From CALTSX01 sp051647685 (GTDB lineage Bacteria > Chlamydiota > Chlamydiia > Chlamydiales > CALTSX01), in NCBI GenBank assembly GCA_051647685.1, contig JBOFEG010000021.1, forward strand, positions 9,784 through 73,783: 64,000 bases of DNA. The letters are read 5' to 3'. The position numbers were made by a program, and so were the translations under genes. This document shows, in pieces, positions 56,982 to 64,000 of the stretch (its first letter is position 1; every line of letters begins with the position of its first letter). The notes below the pieces were generated by a model. It saw only the letters and a list, made by a program, of their open reading frames with translations. It searched no databases and was not told where the DNA came from.

Positions 56982-57563
56982 ATGAAAAAGTCCTATCAAT
57001 CGCGTTTATTTGTTCTCAGCGCACCATCTGGTACGGGAAAAACTACGCTCGGGAATTTGTTACTTGAGCATTGGTCCGATAAAATAGCAAGAGTAATAAC
57101 CTCTACAACCAGACCTCCTCGAAAACATGAAAAAGATGGTATCGACTACCACTTTATGGAGCAATCTGAGTTTCGGGCTAAACAGGATTCTGGAGAATTT
57201 TTAGAGTATGCGGAAGTCTTTGGATTTTTATATGGCACTGAAATGCGTGAACTCAAGCATGCATCCTTGTCTGAAAAAAATCTGTTACTTATGATTGATA
57301 CTCAGGGTGCTCTGCAGATCAAGAAAAAAATTCCAAATTCCATTTTGATCTTTATTTCACCACCAACGAAAGAAGAACTCCTAAGCCGCCTGCAGGGTCG
57401 AAATACGGAAACCAGACACACCTTAAAAAGGCGCTTGAAAGAATTTGAAAAAGAGATGAGCGAAATGAAGCATTATGACTATCATATTGTCAATGATGAT
57501 CTTCAGAAAACATTATTGATATTAAAAAGCATTATTATTGCTGAAGAGCATAAAATTAATTGA
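56982..57563 (+). CDS. gmk: Guanylate kinase
   Basis: The enzyme phosphorylates GMP to GDP. About 193 residues from ATG 56982; the frame is open upstream to 56955 but that part overlaps rnhB. Walker A is SAPSGTGKTTL. The GMP-binding motif is STTRPPRKHEKDGIDYHFM, and GEFLEYAEVFGFLYGT follows. DTQGALQIKKKIP is the conserved central motif. It is followed by a small gene in the place where many bacteria have rpoZ. Confidence 0.95.
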   Translation: MKKSYQSRLFVLSAPSGTGKTTLGNLLLEHWSDKIARVITSTTRPPRKHEKDGIDYHFMEQSEFRAKQDSGEFLEYAEVFGFLYGTEMRELKHASLSEKNLLLMIDTQGALQIKKKIPNSILIFISPPTKEELLSRLQGRNTETRHTLKRRLKEFEKEMSEMKHYDYHIVNDDLQKTLLILKSIIIAEEHKIN

Positions 57564-57574
57564 ACGAGGATGAA

Positions 57575-57778
57575 ATGAAACAAAAACAAAATTCGGTCAC
57601 AAACGAAGAACTAGCAAAGTTTTTTGATGACAACTTCCATATGACTCATTACGCGATTAAATATGCTACCCAGTTAATTACTTCTGGGCATGAATTTACT
57701 TTATCCAATATTCAAGAAGAGCTAAAAAAAAAATTACAATCAGAATCTGAACAAGAAGTTTCTCATACCGAATCATGA
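57575..57778 (+). CDS. Small protein in the rpoZ position (possible omega-like)
   Basis: About 67 residues from ATG 57575, with GAGGA just upstream; the frame is open from TTG 57560. Its position between gmk and metG corresponds to the C. trachomatis hypothetical CT031. TNEELAKFFDDNFHMTHYAI and KYATQLITSGHEF show some resemblance to the N-terminal helices of RNA polymerase omega, which commonly follows gmk in bacteria. The resemblance is weak and the usual AAKRARQ motif is not clear, so this is only a hypothesis. It overlaps metG by four bases (ATGA). Confidence 0.7.
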   Translation: MKQKQNSVTNEELAKFFDDNFHMTHYAIKYATQLITSGHEFTLSNIQEELKKKLQSESEQEVSHTES

Positions 57779-59826
57779 TAAAGAGATATCTCGTTACTGC
57801 AGCATTGCCCTATGCTAATGGGCCGTTGCATTTTGGTCACTTAGCCGGCTGTTATTTACCGGCAGATTGCTATACAAGATTTTTACGTCTGTGTGACAAA
57901 GAAGTCATATTTATCTCTGGATCTGATGAATATGGAATTGCTATTACTTTAAATGCCGAACTTGCGCGCCATTCTGAAAAAGAGCATATCGATTATTATT
58001 ATTCCATGCATCGTAGAGTTTTTTCTAAACTTGGAATTTCATTTGATCATTATTCTCGCACCTCCTGGAAAGGTCATCCTGAAACAGTATATCAGTTTTT
58101 TAAAGATTTAAAGAAAAATGGATATATAGAGGAAAAGGTTGGTAAGCATTTATATTCTGAGGTAGAAAAGAGATTTCTAGCAGACCGTTACGTAATAGGC
58201 ACATGCCCAAAATGTTTTTATGAGGAAGCGCGAGGGGATGAATGTCCTAATTGTGGTGGAAGTTTTGAAGCAGGGGATCTTCTGCACCCTCGATCTAAGC
58301 TAACAAACGCGCCTTTGACACTGCGCTCTTCAACTCATTGGTATTTATGCTTAGACCGGCTGAAGAAGCCACTTGGCAAATGGCTTAGACAAAAAGAGTG
58401 GAAAAGTAATGTCATTAATTTTGCAGAAAATTATATACAGGATTTAAAACCTCGTGCTATTACAAGAGATCTACACTGGGGAATCCCATTTCCAGATGCA
58501 ACTGGCAAGGTATTTTATGTCTGGTTCGATGCACCTATAGGATATATTTCTGCGACAAAAGAATGGGCAGAGAAAATAGGTCAACCCTATGCCTGGGAAA
58601 ATTACTGGCTCGATTCTAAAACATCACTTGTTCAATTTATTGGGAAAGATAATATTCCCTTTCATGCGATTATCTTTCCAGCCATGATTATGGGACAAAA
58701 TATTCGCTATAAATTGGTAGATGAACTTCCTGCTAATGAATTCTATCATTTAGAAGGGAAGAAGTTTAATAAATCCTCTAATTGGTTTATTGATATCAAT
58801 GATTTCTTGGAGCGCTATGACATAGATCAGCTTCGCTACACTCTGGCTGCGAATGCACCCGAACATCACGATTCTTCTTTTACATGGCAAGATTTCTTTA
58901 TGAGATGTAATGCGGAACTCGTCGGTAAATATGGCAATTTTGCGCATCGGGTCCTTACCTTTATTCAACAACACCTGCAAGGGATAATTCCTGAATTTTT
59001 TTATTTAAACCGAGAAGATCGCGCATTTGTAAAGGGGCTAGAAACTCTCTTAGCGGAGGGAAAAGAATGTTACTCTACCTTCAATATACGTAAAGCCTCA
59101 CAAATAATTATGGAGATGGCATCCCTCAGCAATCAATATTTTGATAAAGAAAAGCCATGGAAATTGATCAAAGATCCGAATGAGAAAGAAAGGCTCCACA
59201 CTGTGTTACATCTCTGCTTGCGAGCCATACAATTCCTAGCTCTAATATCATACCCAATTATACCGGGAACTTCGGAAAAACTTTGGAGTCTTCTTGGAGA
59301 AACTGTTTCCATAGTAGATAAAGGATGGGACACAGTATCCAAGCGCAGACTCATGTCCGGGAGGAGACTGCCAATTCCACAGAGATTATTTAAAAAATTA
59401 GAAATGGATCAAATTCAAAAAGAGGAGGCCAAATTGCAAACTATAGGAAATTCAGAAAATCCATCTAAAAATAGTGTAACGAAGTCTCTTACCGATGATG
59501 TAAAAACTCGCATCGATTTTTCAACATTGGATGCCGTCGACCTACGCGTAGGAAAAATTCTTTCAGTTGAAAAAGTTCCTAAAACAGACTTATTACTTCA
59601 GTTAGAGGTAGATGTCGGTTTTGAAAAACGCACTATTATTTCCGGTATTGCAAAGTTTTATGAGCCCTCCCATCTTATTGGGAAAAAAGTAATTGTAGTT
59701 CTGAATTTAGCGCCAAGAAAGATTAGAGGAGTAGAGAGTCAAGGGATGTTACTCGCTGCATCTGATGGAAATGTTGTAGAACTTCCTATTTGCCAAACAG
59801 TTAAAGTGGGCAGTCGAATTTCTTAA
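57775..59826 (+). CDS. metG: Methionyl-tRNA synthetase
   Basis: A 683-residue class I synthetase. TAALPYANGPLHFGHLAG is the HIGH region. The knuckle domain has one four-Cys zinc site (CPKC and CPNC). The KMSKS equivalent is KFNKS (330-334), which fits the variability of MetG. The C-terminal EMAP-type tRNA-binding domain (LDAVDLRVGKILSVEKVPKT) makes it the dimeric form. A linker of ~40 residues separates it from the catalytic body. Its start overlaps the stop of the preceding small gene. Confidence 0.96.
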   Translation: MIKRYLVTAALPYANGPLHFGHLAGCYLPADCYTRFLRLCDKEVIFISGSDEYGIAITLNAELARHSEKEHIDYYYSMHRRVFSKLGISFDHYSRTSWKGHPETVYQFFKDLKKNGYIEEKVGKHLYSEVEKRFLADRYVIGTCPKCFYEEARGDECPNCGGSFEAGDLLHPRSKLTNAPLTLRSSTHWYLCLDRLKKPLGKWLRQKEWKSNVINFAENYIQDLKPRAITRDLHWGIPFPDATGKVFYVWFDAPIGYISATKEWAEKIGQPYAWENYWLDSKTSLVQFIGKDNIPFHAIIFPAMIMGQNIRYKLVDELPANEFYHLEGKKFNKSSNWFIDINDFLERYDIDQLRYTLAANAPEHHDSSFTWQDFFMRCNAELVGKYGNFAHRVLTFIQQHLQGIIPEFFYLNREDRAFVKGLETLLAEGKECYSTFNIRKASQIIMEMASLSNQYFDKEKPWKLIKDPNEKERLHTVLHLCLRAIQFLALISYPIIPGTSEKLWSLLGETVSIVDKGWDTVSKRRLMSGRRLPIPQRLFKKLEMDQIQKEEAKLQTIGNSENPSKNSVTKSLTDDVKTRIDFSTLDAVDLRVGKILSVEKVPKTDLLLQLEVDVGFEKRTIISGIAKFYEPSHLIGKKVIVVLNLAPRKIRGVESQGMLLAASDGNVVELPICQTVKVGSRIS

Positions 59827-59897
59827 TTAGTAGTTTTTGATGATCACAAGTTATATAGAATTTTATTTTTAAAAAAAGATATTAAATTAGGTTGATT

Positions 59898-60841
59898 ATG
59901 ACTATACAAAGCGTTTCAAAATTTGATTGTTCACAAATTATAAAATATCCGTATTATTCTCATAATATAATTAGAAGTATTAATTCTTATGAAGTACAAA
60001 GAAATAAAATAACTAATGAAAATACTATAAAATTTTCACAAATTGTAGAAAATCCATATTTATATTATAATATAAGTAAATATCTTACTCCTCATGAAAT
60101 AAACAATTTTTCTTTAGCTACTAAAAGTGCTGAAGTAACAAATCTTTATTTAAAAGAGTTTTCCCAAATAATTATAAAAATTTAACACTAAATTCATTCA
60201 TCACTTGGTATAACGAAGCCAAGCTAGAGGATGTAGAAACTAATTTAACAGAACATGTAATAAATTATGATTTTTTTAGTTTTGAAAAATCGAGGGATTG
60301 GGTTGAAAACACAAAAATTACACAGAACCAACTTACACTAGATGACATAGAAATATGTGGGCTTGCGTGCAATGAACATTTAATGTGTACCAAAGCTTTT
60401 GTACAAAGTAATAAATTTTCTAAAATTGATAAAAAGATTCTATATAGTCTTTTCAAAGGGTGCATTAACCATTATATTCTTCCAAAATTTAAAATTAAAG
60501 AAAATTGTAATCTTAAAAAAATTTCTTTTTCTATTTTAAATCATGAAAAATTTAATAACTGCAAAGAAACTGTATTAGCAAACATTGTATTTGATTGTAC
60601 AAAAAACGATTTTGATCCTACTCTTATTGGTTTTACTGTTAACCGCATTTGTAAAATGATTAAAACAAAGGATATGCTTGAAAAATTCTTTGAAATCCTT
60701 GGTGAACTTATATACCTTGACAGGAGAAAAAAAAAATTATCAGGGAATACTTATGATGATAGAAAAAGAAACTATACTCTGAATCTTGTAAACGAAATTT
60801 ACTTTAATAAGTATGGAATAAGTATACCTACTATAATATGA
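59898..60841 (+). pseudogene. F-box-like protein, split by one frameshift
   Basis: Two frames form one ~314-residue protein if one A is added to the A run 60176-60180. The N-terminal part has an F-box-like stretch (PYLYYNISKYLTPHEINNF, then SLATKSAEV) at about residues 51-78. The rest is rich in Asn, Lys, Ile, Phe and Cys, with no recognised domain, and ends GISIPTII. Base composition is more AT-rich than in the flanking metG and recD2 genes, which suggests foreign or rapidly evolving origin. F-box proteins of intracellular bacteria recruit host SCF ubiquitin ligase when secreted; here that is inference from the motif alone. Confidence 0.6.
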
Positions 60842-60871
60842 AATGAAAGACAACAATAGTTGTTTTGATCA

Positions 60872-63019
60872 TTAATTTGAGTTTTCTAGAAATTTTTTAA
60901 GTCCCGTATATCGCAGCATAGAGTCATTTTTTTTTATTGCAACAGCAAGAGCTCGTTTGCTTCCAATTATGACCACCCGTTTCTTCCCACGAGTAATTGC
61001 AGTATAGAGAAGATTTTTAAACAATAACATATAGTGACTCATATGGATCGGAATTACAACACATGGACATTCACTTCCCTGATATTTATGAACAGAAACA
61101 GCGTACGCTAAATATATTTCATCGAGCTCTGAAAAATCATAAGTGACACATATCGTATCAAACTGAATAGATAATGTTTGTTCCTCGCGGTCAATTGTCT
61201 GAATGGTTCCAATATCTCCATTATAAACCTTCTTATTGTAATTATTCCGGATTTGCATCACTTTGTCGCCTTGGTGAAAACATCTACCCATTATTTGCAA
61301 TGGAGAGCTGGAAGGATTCAATTTCTGCTGCAGAAGGTGGTTAAAATTTTCTACGCCCAAGAGTCCTTTTTTCATAGGAGACAGGAGTTGAATATCTCTT
61401 TTTGGCTCTAAAGAAAATTTTTTGGGAAGAAATTCAGTGATTTGATAGAGCACTTCTCCGAGAATGCGCTCTGGTTCATCGACTGGATAGAAAAAAAAAT
61501 CGGAATGTTCTTTCCAAGAAAGATCGGGAAAGATTCCCTCTTTAATAGAATGGGCATTCGTCACAATACGAGAATTCTCCGACTGTCTAAAAATCGCTGT
61601 AAGTTTAGTTATGCAAAACCGTTTAGACTGGATAATATCTTGTAGGATACTACCTGGACCTACGCTGGGAAGTTGATCTACATCTCCTATAAAAATTACT
61701 TTTGTAGAATCAGGGAGAGCGCGCAAGAGATAATAAAGAAGAGAGGTATCAATCATGCTCGATTCATCGATAATTATCAAATCGCACAGAATTGGATTAT
61801 TGCGATTCTTTTTAAAACCACCATTTACAAAATCAAATTCCAGCAGACTGTGAATAGTAAATGCTTTTTTCCAGGTAATTTCGGTAAGTCTCTTGGCAGC
61901 TCTACCCGTTGGAGCTCCAAGTATAATCTTGGAGGTGAGTTTTTCTGCAATAGTGAGAATTGCCCGCGTTATAGTACTTTTCCCCGTACCAGGACCACCT
62001 GTAATAATATGGATCTTTTCTGATAGAGAGGCTCGAATCGCTTCTTTTTGGGCTTCTGCAAATTGAATACCTTGTTTTTTTTGTATCCAAAACATAGCTT
62101 TTTCCATATCGATTGCTCGGACCGAGGATATCCCTCCTTGAATCCGAGATAATTCTTCTACAATCCCTTGTTCTAACATATATAATGGACGAGACCAGAT
62201 CAAAGGTTTCTCAATCGTTTCGGTAATAACTAATTTTTGCTGTATAAGGGTTAACAATCTCTCTTCTATTTTTAACGCAGGGATAGAAGTTAATTTCTCA
62301 ATGGCTGTTACTAATAAATCTTTGGGATAACAGACGTGCCCCTGGAGATTCGTTTCTTTTAGCGTATGGCTAATAGCGGAATCGATACGAAAAGGCGAAT
62401 CAGAGGGAATACCTAAATTCTGTGCGATTTGATCGACGCTTTTAAATCCTATGCCAGAGATTTCTTTAGCAATTTGATAGGGATTTTTTTCAATGATTTG
62501 TATGCTATCTTTGCCATATTTTTTAAAGATTTTTCTAGCAAGCGAAGGCTTGACATCGTGAGAACGCAAAAAAATCATCACATCGCGGATTTCAGTTTGC
62601 TCTTTCCAATGCTCACTAATTTTCTCAATTCGTTTTTCTCCAATGCCTGGGATTTCCAATAATGAATAGGGACTCTGGTCTAAAATTTCCAAGGTATTGA
62701 TTCCAAAACGCTCTACAATTTTTTTTGCATAAATGGGCCCAATACCTCGTATTAATCCTGAGGCTAAATACTTTTGAATTCCTTTTAAATCGGTAGGTCT
62801 GCGGATTTCAAAGGATTCAATATCGAATTGTCTTCCATACTGAGGATGGCGTTTCCAGCTACCCTTGCATGTAATGGTTTCTCCCGATTGTACCCCGGGC
62901 AGACATCCTACGATACAATGAGTTTCTTTCTGATTTGGTTGCAATAGCTTGGCTACCGTGAATCCAGTGTCTTCATTGGTGTAAACGATGCTATCGATCA
63001 TTCCGGCTAGTTCTTCCAT
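60872..63019 (-). CDS. recD2: RecD2-type ATP-dependent DNA helicase
   Basis: A 715-residue 5'-3' superfamily 1B helicase. The N-terminal OB-like part is followed by tandem helix-hairpin-helix motifs (SGLIRGIGPIYAKKIVERFG, LEIPGIGEKRIEKIS, EISGIGFKSVDQIA) that mark RecD2. The motor has GGPGTGKSTITRAIL (Walker A), LIIDESSMIDTSLL (Walker B) and AYAVSVHKYQGSECP near the C-terminus. In C. trachomatis recD also lies beside metG. The frame is intact and convergent with the F-box-like gene. Confidence 0.93.
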   Translation of the reverse strand: MEELAGMIDSIVYTNEDTGFTVAKLLQPNQKETHCIVGCLPGVQSGETITCKGSWKRHPQYGRQFDIESFEIRRPTDLKGIQKYLASGLIRGIGPIYAKKIVERFGINTLEILDQSPYSLLEIPGIGEKRIEKISEHWKEQTEIRDVMIFLRSHDVKPSLARKIFKKYGKDSIQIIEKNPYQIAKEISGIGFKSVDQIAQNLGIPSDSPFRIDSAISHTLKETNLQGHVCYPKDLLVTAIEKLTSIPALKIEERLLTLIQQKLVITETIEKPLIWSRPLYMLEQGIVEELSRIQGGISSVRAIDMEKAMFWIQKKQGIQFAEAQKEAIRASLSEKIHIITGGPGTGKSTITRAILTIAEKLTSKIILGAPTGRAAKRLTEITWKKAFTIHSLLEFDFVNGGFKKNRNNPILCDLIIIDESSMIDTSLLYYLLRALPDSTKVIFIGDVDQLPSVGPGSILQDIIQSKRFCITKLTAIFRQSENSRIVTNAHSIKEGIFPDLSWKEHSDFFFYPVDEPERILGEVLYQITEFLPKKFSLEPKRDIQLLSPMKKGLLGVENFNHLLQQKLNPSSSPLQIMGRCFHQGDKVMQIRNNYNKKVYNGDIGTIQTIDREEQTLSIQFDTICVTYDFSELDEIYLAYAVSVHKYQGSECPCVVIPIHMSHYMLLFKNLLYTAITRGKKRVVIIGSKRALAVAIKKNDSMLRYTGLKKFLENSN

Positions 63020-63116
63020 ACTAAATGAGTATAACGCCTTCTGTTTGAGATGTAGAGAAGTTTTTTTTATTGCAGCAAAAATCTGTCTATCATACTATTT
63101 TTGCTTATTCTTATAT

Positions 63117-63189
63117 TCCGGGTTAGCTCAGTTGGTAGAGCACAGGACTGTTAATCCTTTGGTCGCTGGTTCGAGTCCAGCACCCGGAG
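63117..63189 (+). tRNA. tRNA-Asn (anticodon GTT)
   Basis: A 73-base cloverleaf. Acceptor TCCGGGT pairs with ACCCGGA, the discriminator is G, the D-arm is AGCTCAGTTGGTAGAGC, the anticodon loop is CTGTTAA and the T-arm carries GTTCGAGT. The first pair of the anticodon stem is a C-T mismatch; the other four pair. Confidence 0.95.
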
Positions 63190-63207
63190 TTTCTTTATTA
63201 ATCTTAC

Positions 63208-63540
63208 ATGGAAGAAAAAATTTTAATTGGTTTGTTAGGACTATTAATTACTTTACTAGTAAATATACCTGAAATTAATATCTGGTGGGATTGATATATT
63301 CGAAAACCCAAAGTAAAGTTAAAACCACAGATAAAACAATTTGATTATGCAAAGCAAAAGAATACATTCTTAGACCCAATAAATGAGTTTCAACTTCTAA
63401 TTTCAAATCATTCAAAAGATCCTATAGTGATACGTGATATAAAACTAGGGTATAAGAATGTTCAGGAATCGGAAAAGAAATTATTGGATATGTATGGGTA
63501 CTCTCAAATAAATAAAGTAAAACAAGTGTATGTCACTTAG
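63208..63540 (+). pseudogene. Membrane-anchored small protein interrupted by TGA
   Basis: ATG 63208 opens a 28-codon frame with one hydrophobic segment (ILIGLLGLLITLLVNI), ending in TGA at 63292-63294. The same frame then runs on for ~80 codons (KPKVKLKPQIKQFDYAKQ, FQLLISNHSKDPIVIRDIKL) to TAG at 63538. A single nonsense change explains it. The exterior part looks like a small beta-sandwich domain often found behind one membrane anchor. No family is assigned. The end overlaps the convergent antidote gene by 8 bases. Confidence 0.5.
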
Positions 63541-63781
63541 GATTACCTTTTTCAGAAAGAGTTTTATATAGACTTTCTCTCTCCATGCCTGTTTTTCTAG
63601 CTAGATTTCCAATACCACCATGCACTTCAGCCACATTTCTAAGGGCGACTAAGAAGAGATACTGAGATTCTTCATCTCCTTTTAAACTCTCTTTGAAAGC
63701 TGTAGTGAGATAGGCTATTGCCATATCAGGATTCTTCAATTCTTTAATCAACCATTCTTGATAATCTGTACTTCTTGACAT
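63533..63781 (-). CDS. Addiction-module antidote (HigA/HTH type), C-terminally truncated
   Basis: An 82-residue protein of the antidote family with the N-terminal DYQEWLIKELKNPDMAIAYL and a helix-turn-helix region NLARKTGMERESLYKTLSEK. Family members usually continue for ~20 residues after GNP; here a stop follows GNPK, so the last helix is missing. The RelE-like toxin gene that normally precedes it on the same strand is absent: an IS200-type element lies there instead. An orphan, probably damaged antidote. Confidence 0.72.
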   Translation of the reverse strand: MSRSTDYQEWLIKELKNPDMAIAYLTTAFKESLKGDEESQYLFLVALRNVAEVHGGIGNLARKTGMERESLYKTLSEKGNPK

Positions 63782-63794
63782 CAGTTTCTATGAA

Positions 63795-64000
63795 TTTTGA
63801 TATTAATTACGACAATAAGCGGGAAAGCCCAGGGTTTCAATGGTGGGAGGAGAGCGTCTATTTCTTTTGATTCTGCACATACTTTTTAACAGTATATTCA
63901 TTCAAACGCCCAACACTGTCAATATAGTAGGATCTAGTCCATAAAGTTGGCAACCTAGATTTCAGACTTGGAAATTCTTGACGTAGAATTCTGCTGGAAT
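63795..64000 (-). mobile_element. IS200/IS605-type insertion sequence, right end and partial transposase
   Basis: Beyond the transposase stop the minus strand continues into GAAACCCTGGGCTTTC, which can fold into a short hairpin with one bulged base and resembles the right-end hairpin recognised by TnpA. The exact cleavage site and target are not determined. The element abuts the truncated antidote gene. Confidence 0.65.
63858..64000 (-). CDS. IS200/IS605-family transposase TnpA, C-terminal part
   Basis: The last 46 codons of a Y1 HUH transposase that runs off the window. SSRILRQEFPSLKSRLPTLW and TRSYYIDSVGRLNEYTVKKY match the C-terminus of IS200/IS605 TnpA. The catalytic tyrosine is expected in the KKYVQNQ helix. 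The N-terminal HUH site lies beyond the end of the window, so whether the gene is intact cannot be said. Confidence 0.88.
   Translation of the reverse strand, partial: SSRILRQEFPSLKSRLPTLWTRSYYIDSVGRLNEYTVKKYVQNQKK

Noticed and set aside
62988..63272. 94-codon plus-strand frame across the tRNA-Asn
   Set aside because: It reads straight through the tRNA-Asn gene and shows no protein family; tRNA structure explains the sequence.
1..64000. CRISPR array or prophage
   Set aside because: No regularly spaced repeats, cas genes or phage structural gene cluster were seen; the only mobile element recognised is the IS200-type end at the right edge.

Overview
The window is AT-rich chromosomal DNA from a member of the Chlamydiota, most likely an environmental or arthropod-associated lineage (Rhabdochlamydia-like) rather than Chlamydia proper. 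Three things point there. There is a fused aroDE gene. The run tadA, small ORF, rpmE, prfA, prmC, ffh, rpsP, trmD, rplS, rnhB, gmk, small ORF, metG, recD2 (50380-63019) reads like the Chlamydia trachomatis CT022-CT033 gene order, as I recall it. The lptG/lptF, tilS, ftsH, pnp, rpsO block (36953-50225) also reads like the chlamydial CT838-CT843 order. Unlike Chlamydia, the window also carries a citrate-synthase-like gene, an exported chorismate mutase, an F-box-like gene, Gly-rich autotransporters, an IS200-type transposase and a polymorphic-toxin-like locus.

Layout. 1-2570: aroDE, then a MazG-like pyrophosphohydrolase and a methyltransferase. 2925-7191: a graveyard of five broken genes, four of which once formed one compact operon (DMT permease, HIT protein, class V aminotransferase, LysR regulator), followed by a split FkbM methyltransferase. 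7274-14744: exported chorismate mutase, phosphohexomutase, YkgJ-type metal-binding protein, metallophosphoesterase, GNAT acetyltransferase, MATE and EamA transporters, tRNA-Ala and tRNA-Ile. 14949-17243: an operon for queuine uptake and insertion (yhhQ-tgt) with a hotdog thioesterase. 17379-29933: malate dehydrogenase, a citrate-synthase-fold protein that lacks all three catalytic residues, a roughly 950-base gap, an FAD oxidoreductase, phnP-like and hflX, radC, an unknown Ser-rich protein, mtaB, an unknown protein and ligA. 29944-34293: an intact short autotransporter, a broken paralogue next to it, and a collapsed miaB. 34413-40119: rplM-rpsI, a PAP2 phosphatase, a split coiled-coil gene, two Lpt permeases and tilS. 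40337-49782: ftsH, two tandem small paralogues, a polymorphic-toxin-like gene broken by three frameshifts with three immunity-like genes behind it, then pnp. 49956-63019: rpsO and the translation/secretion housekeeping block, interrupted by a split F-box-like gene before recD2. 63117-64000: tRNA-Asn, a broken membrane-anchored gene, a truncated addiction-module antidote and the 3' part of an IS200/IS605 element.

Two themes stand out. Long housekeeping genes (ftsH, pnp, ligA, recD2, metG, prfA) are all open, while accessory genes are repeatedly broken by one-base changes, mostly in A, G or C runs. That contrast argues for real decay, or for slippage-corrected expression, rather than general sequencing error. 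The most system-like locus is 43987-47562. A secreted, TPR-containing toxin-like protein is followed by two paralogous putative immunity genes. Between them lies a roughly 62-base relic of the toxin gene's own 3' end, which is the signature expected when toxin-tip/immunity cassettes duplicate.
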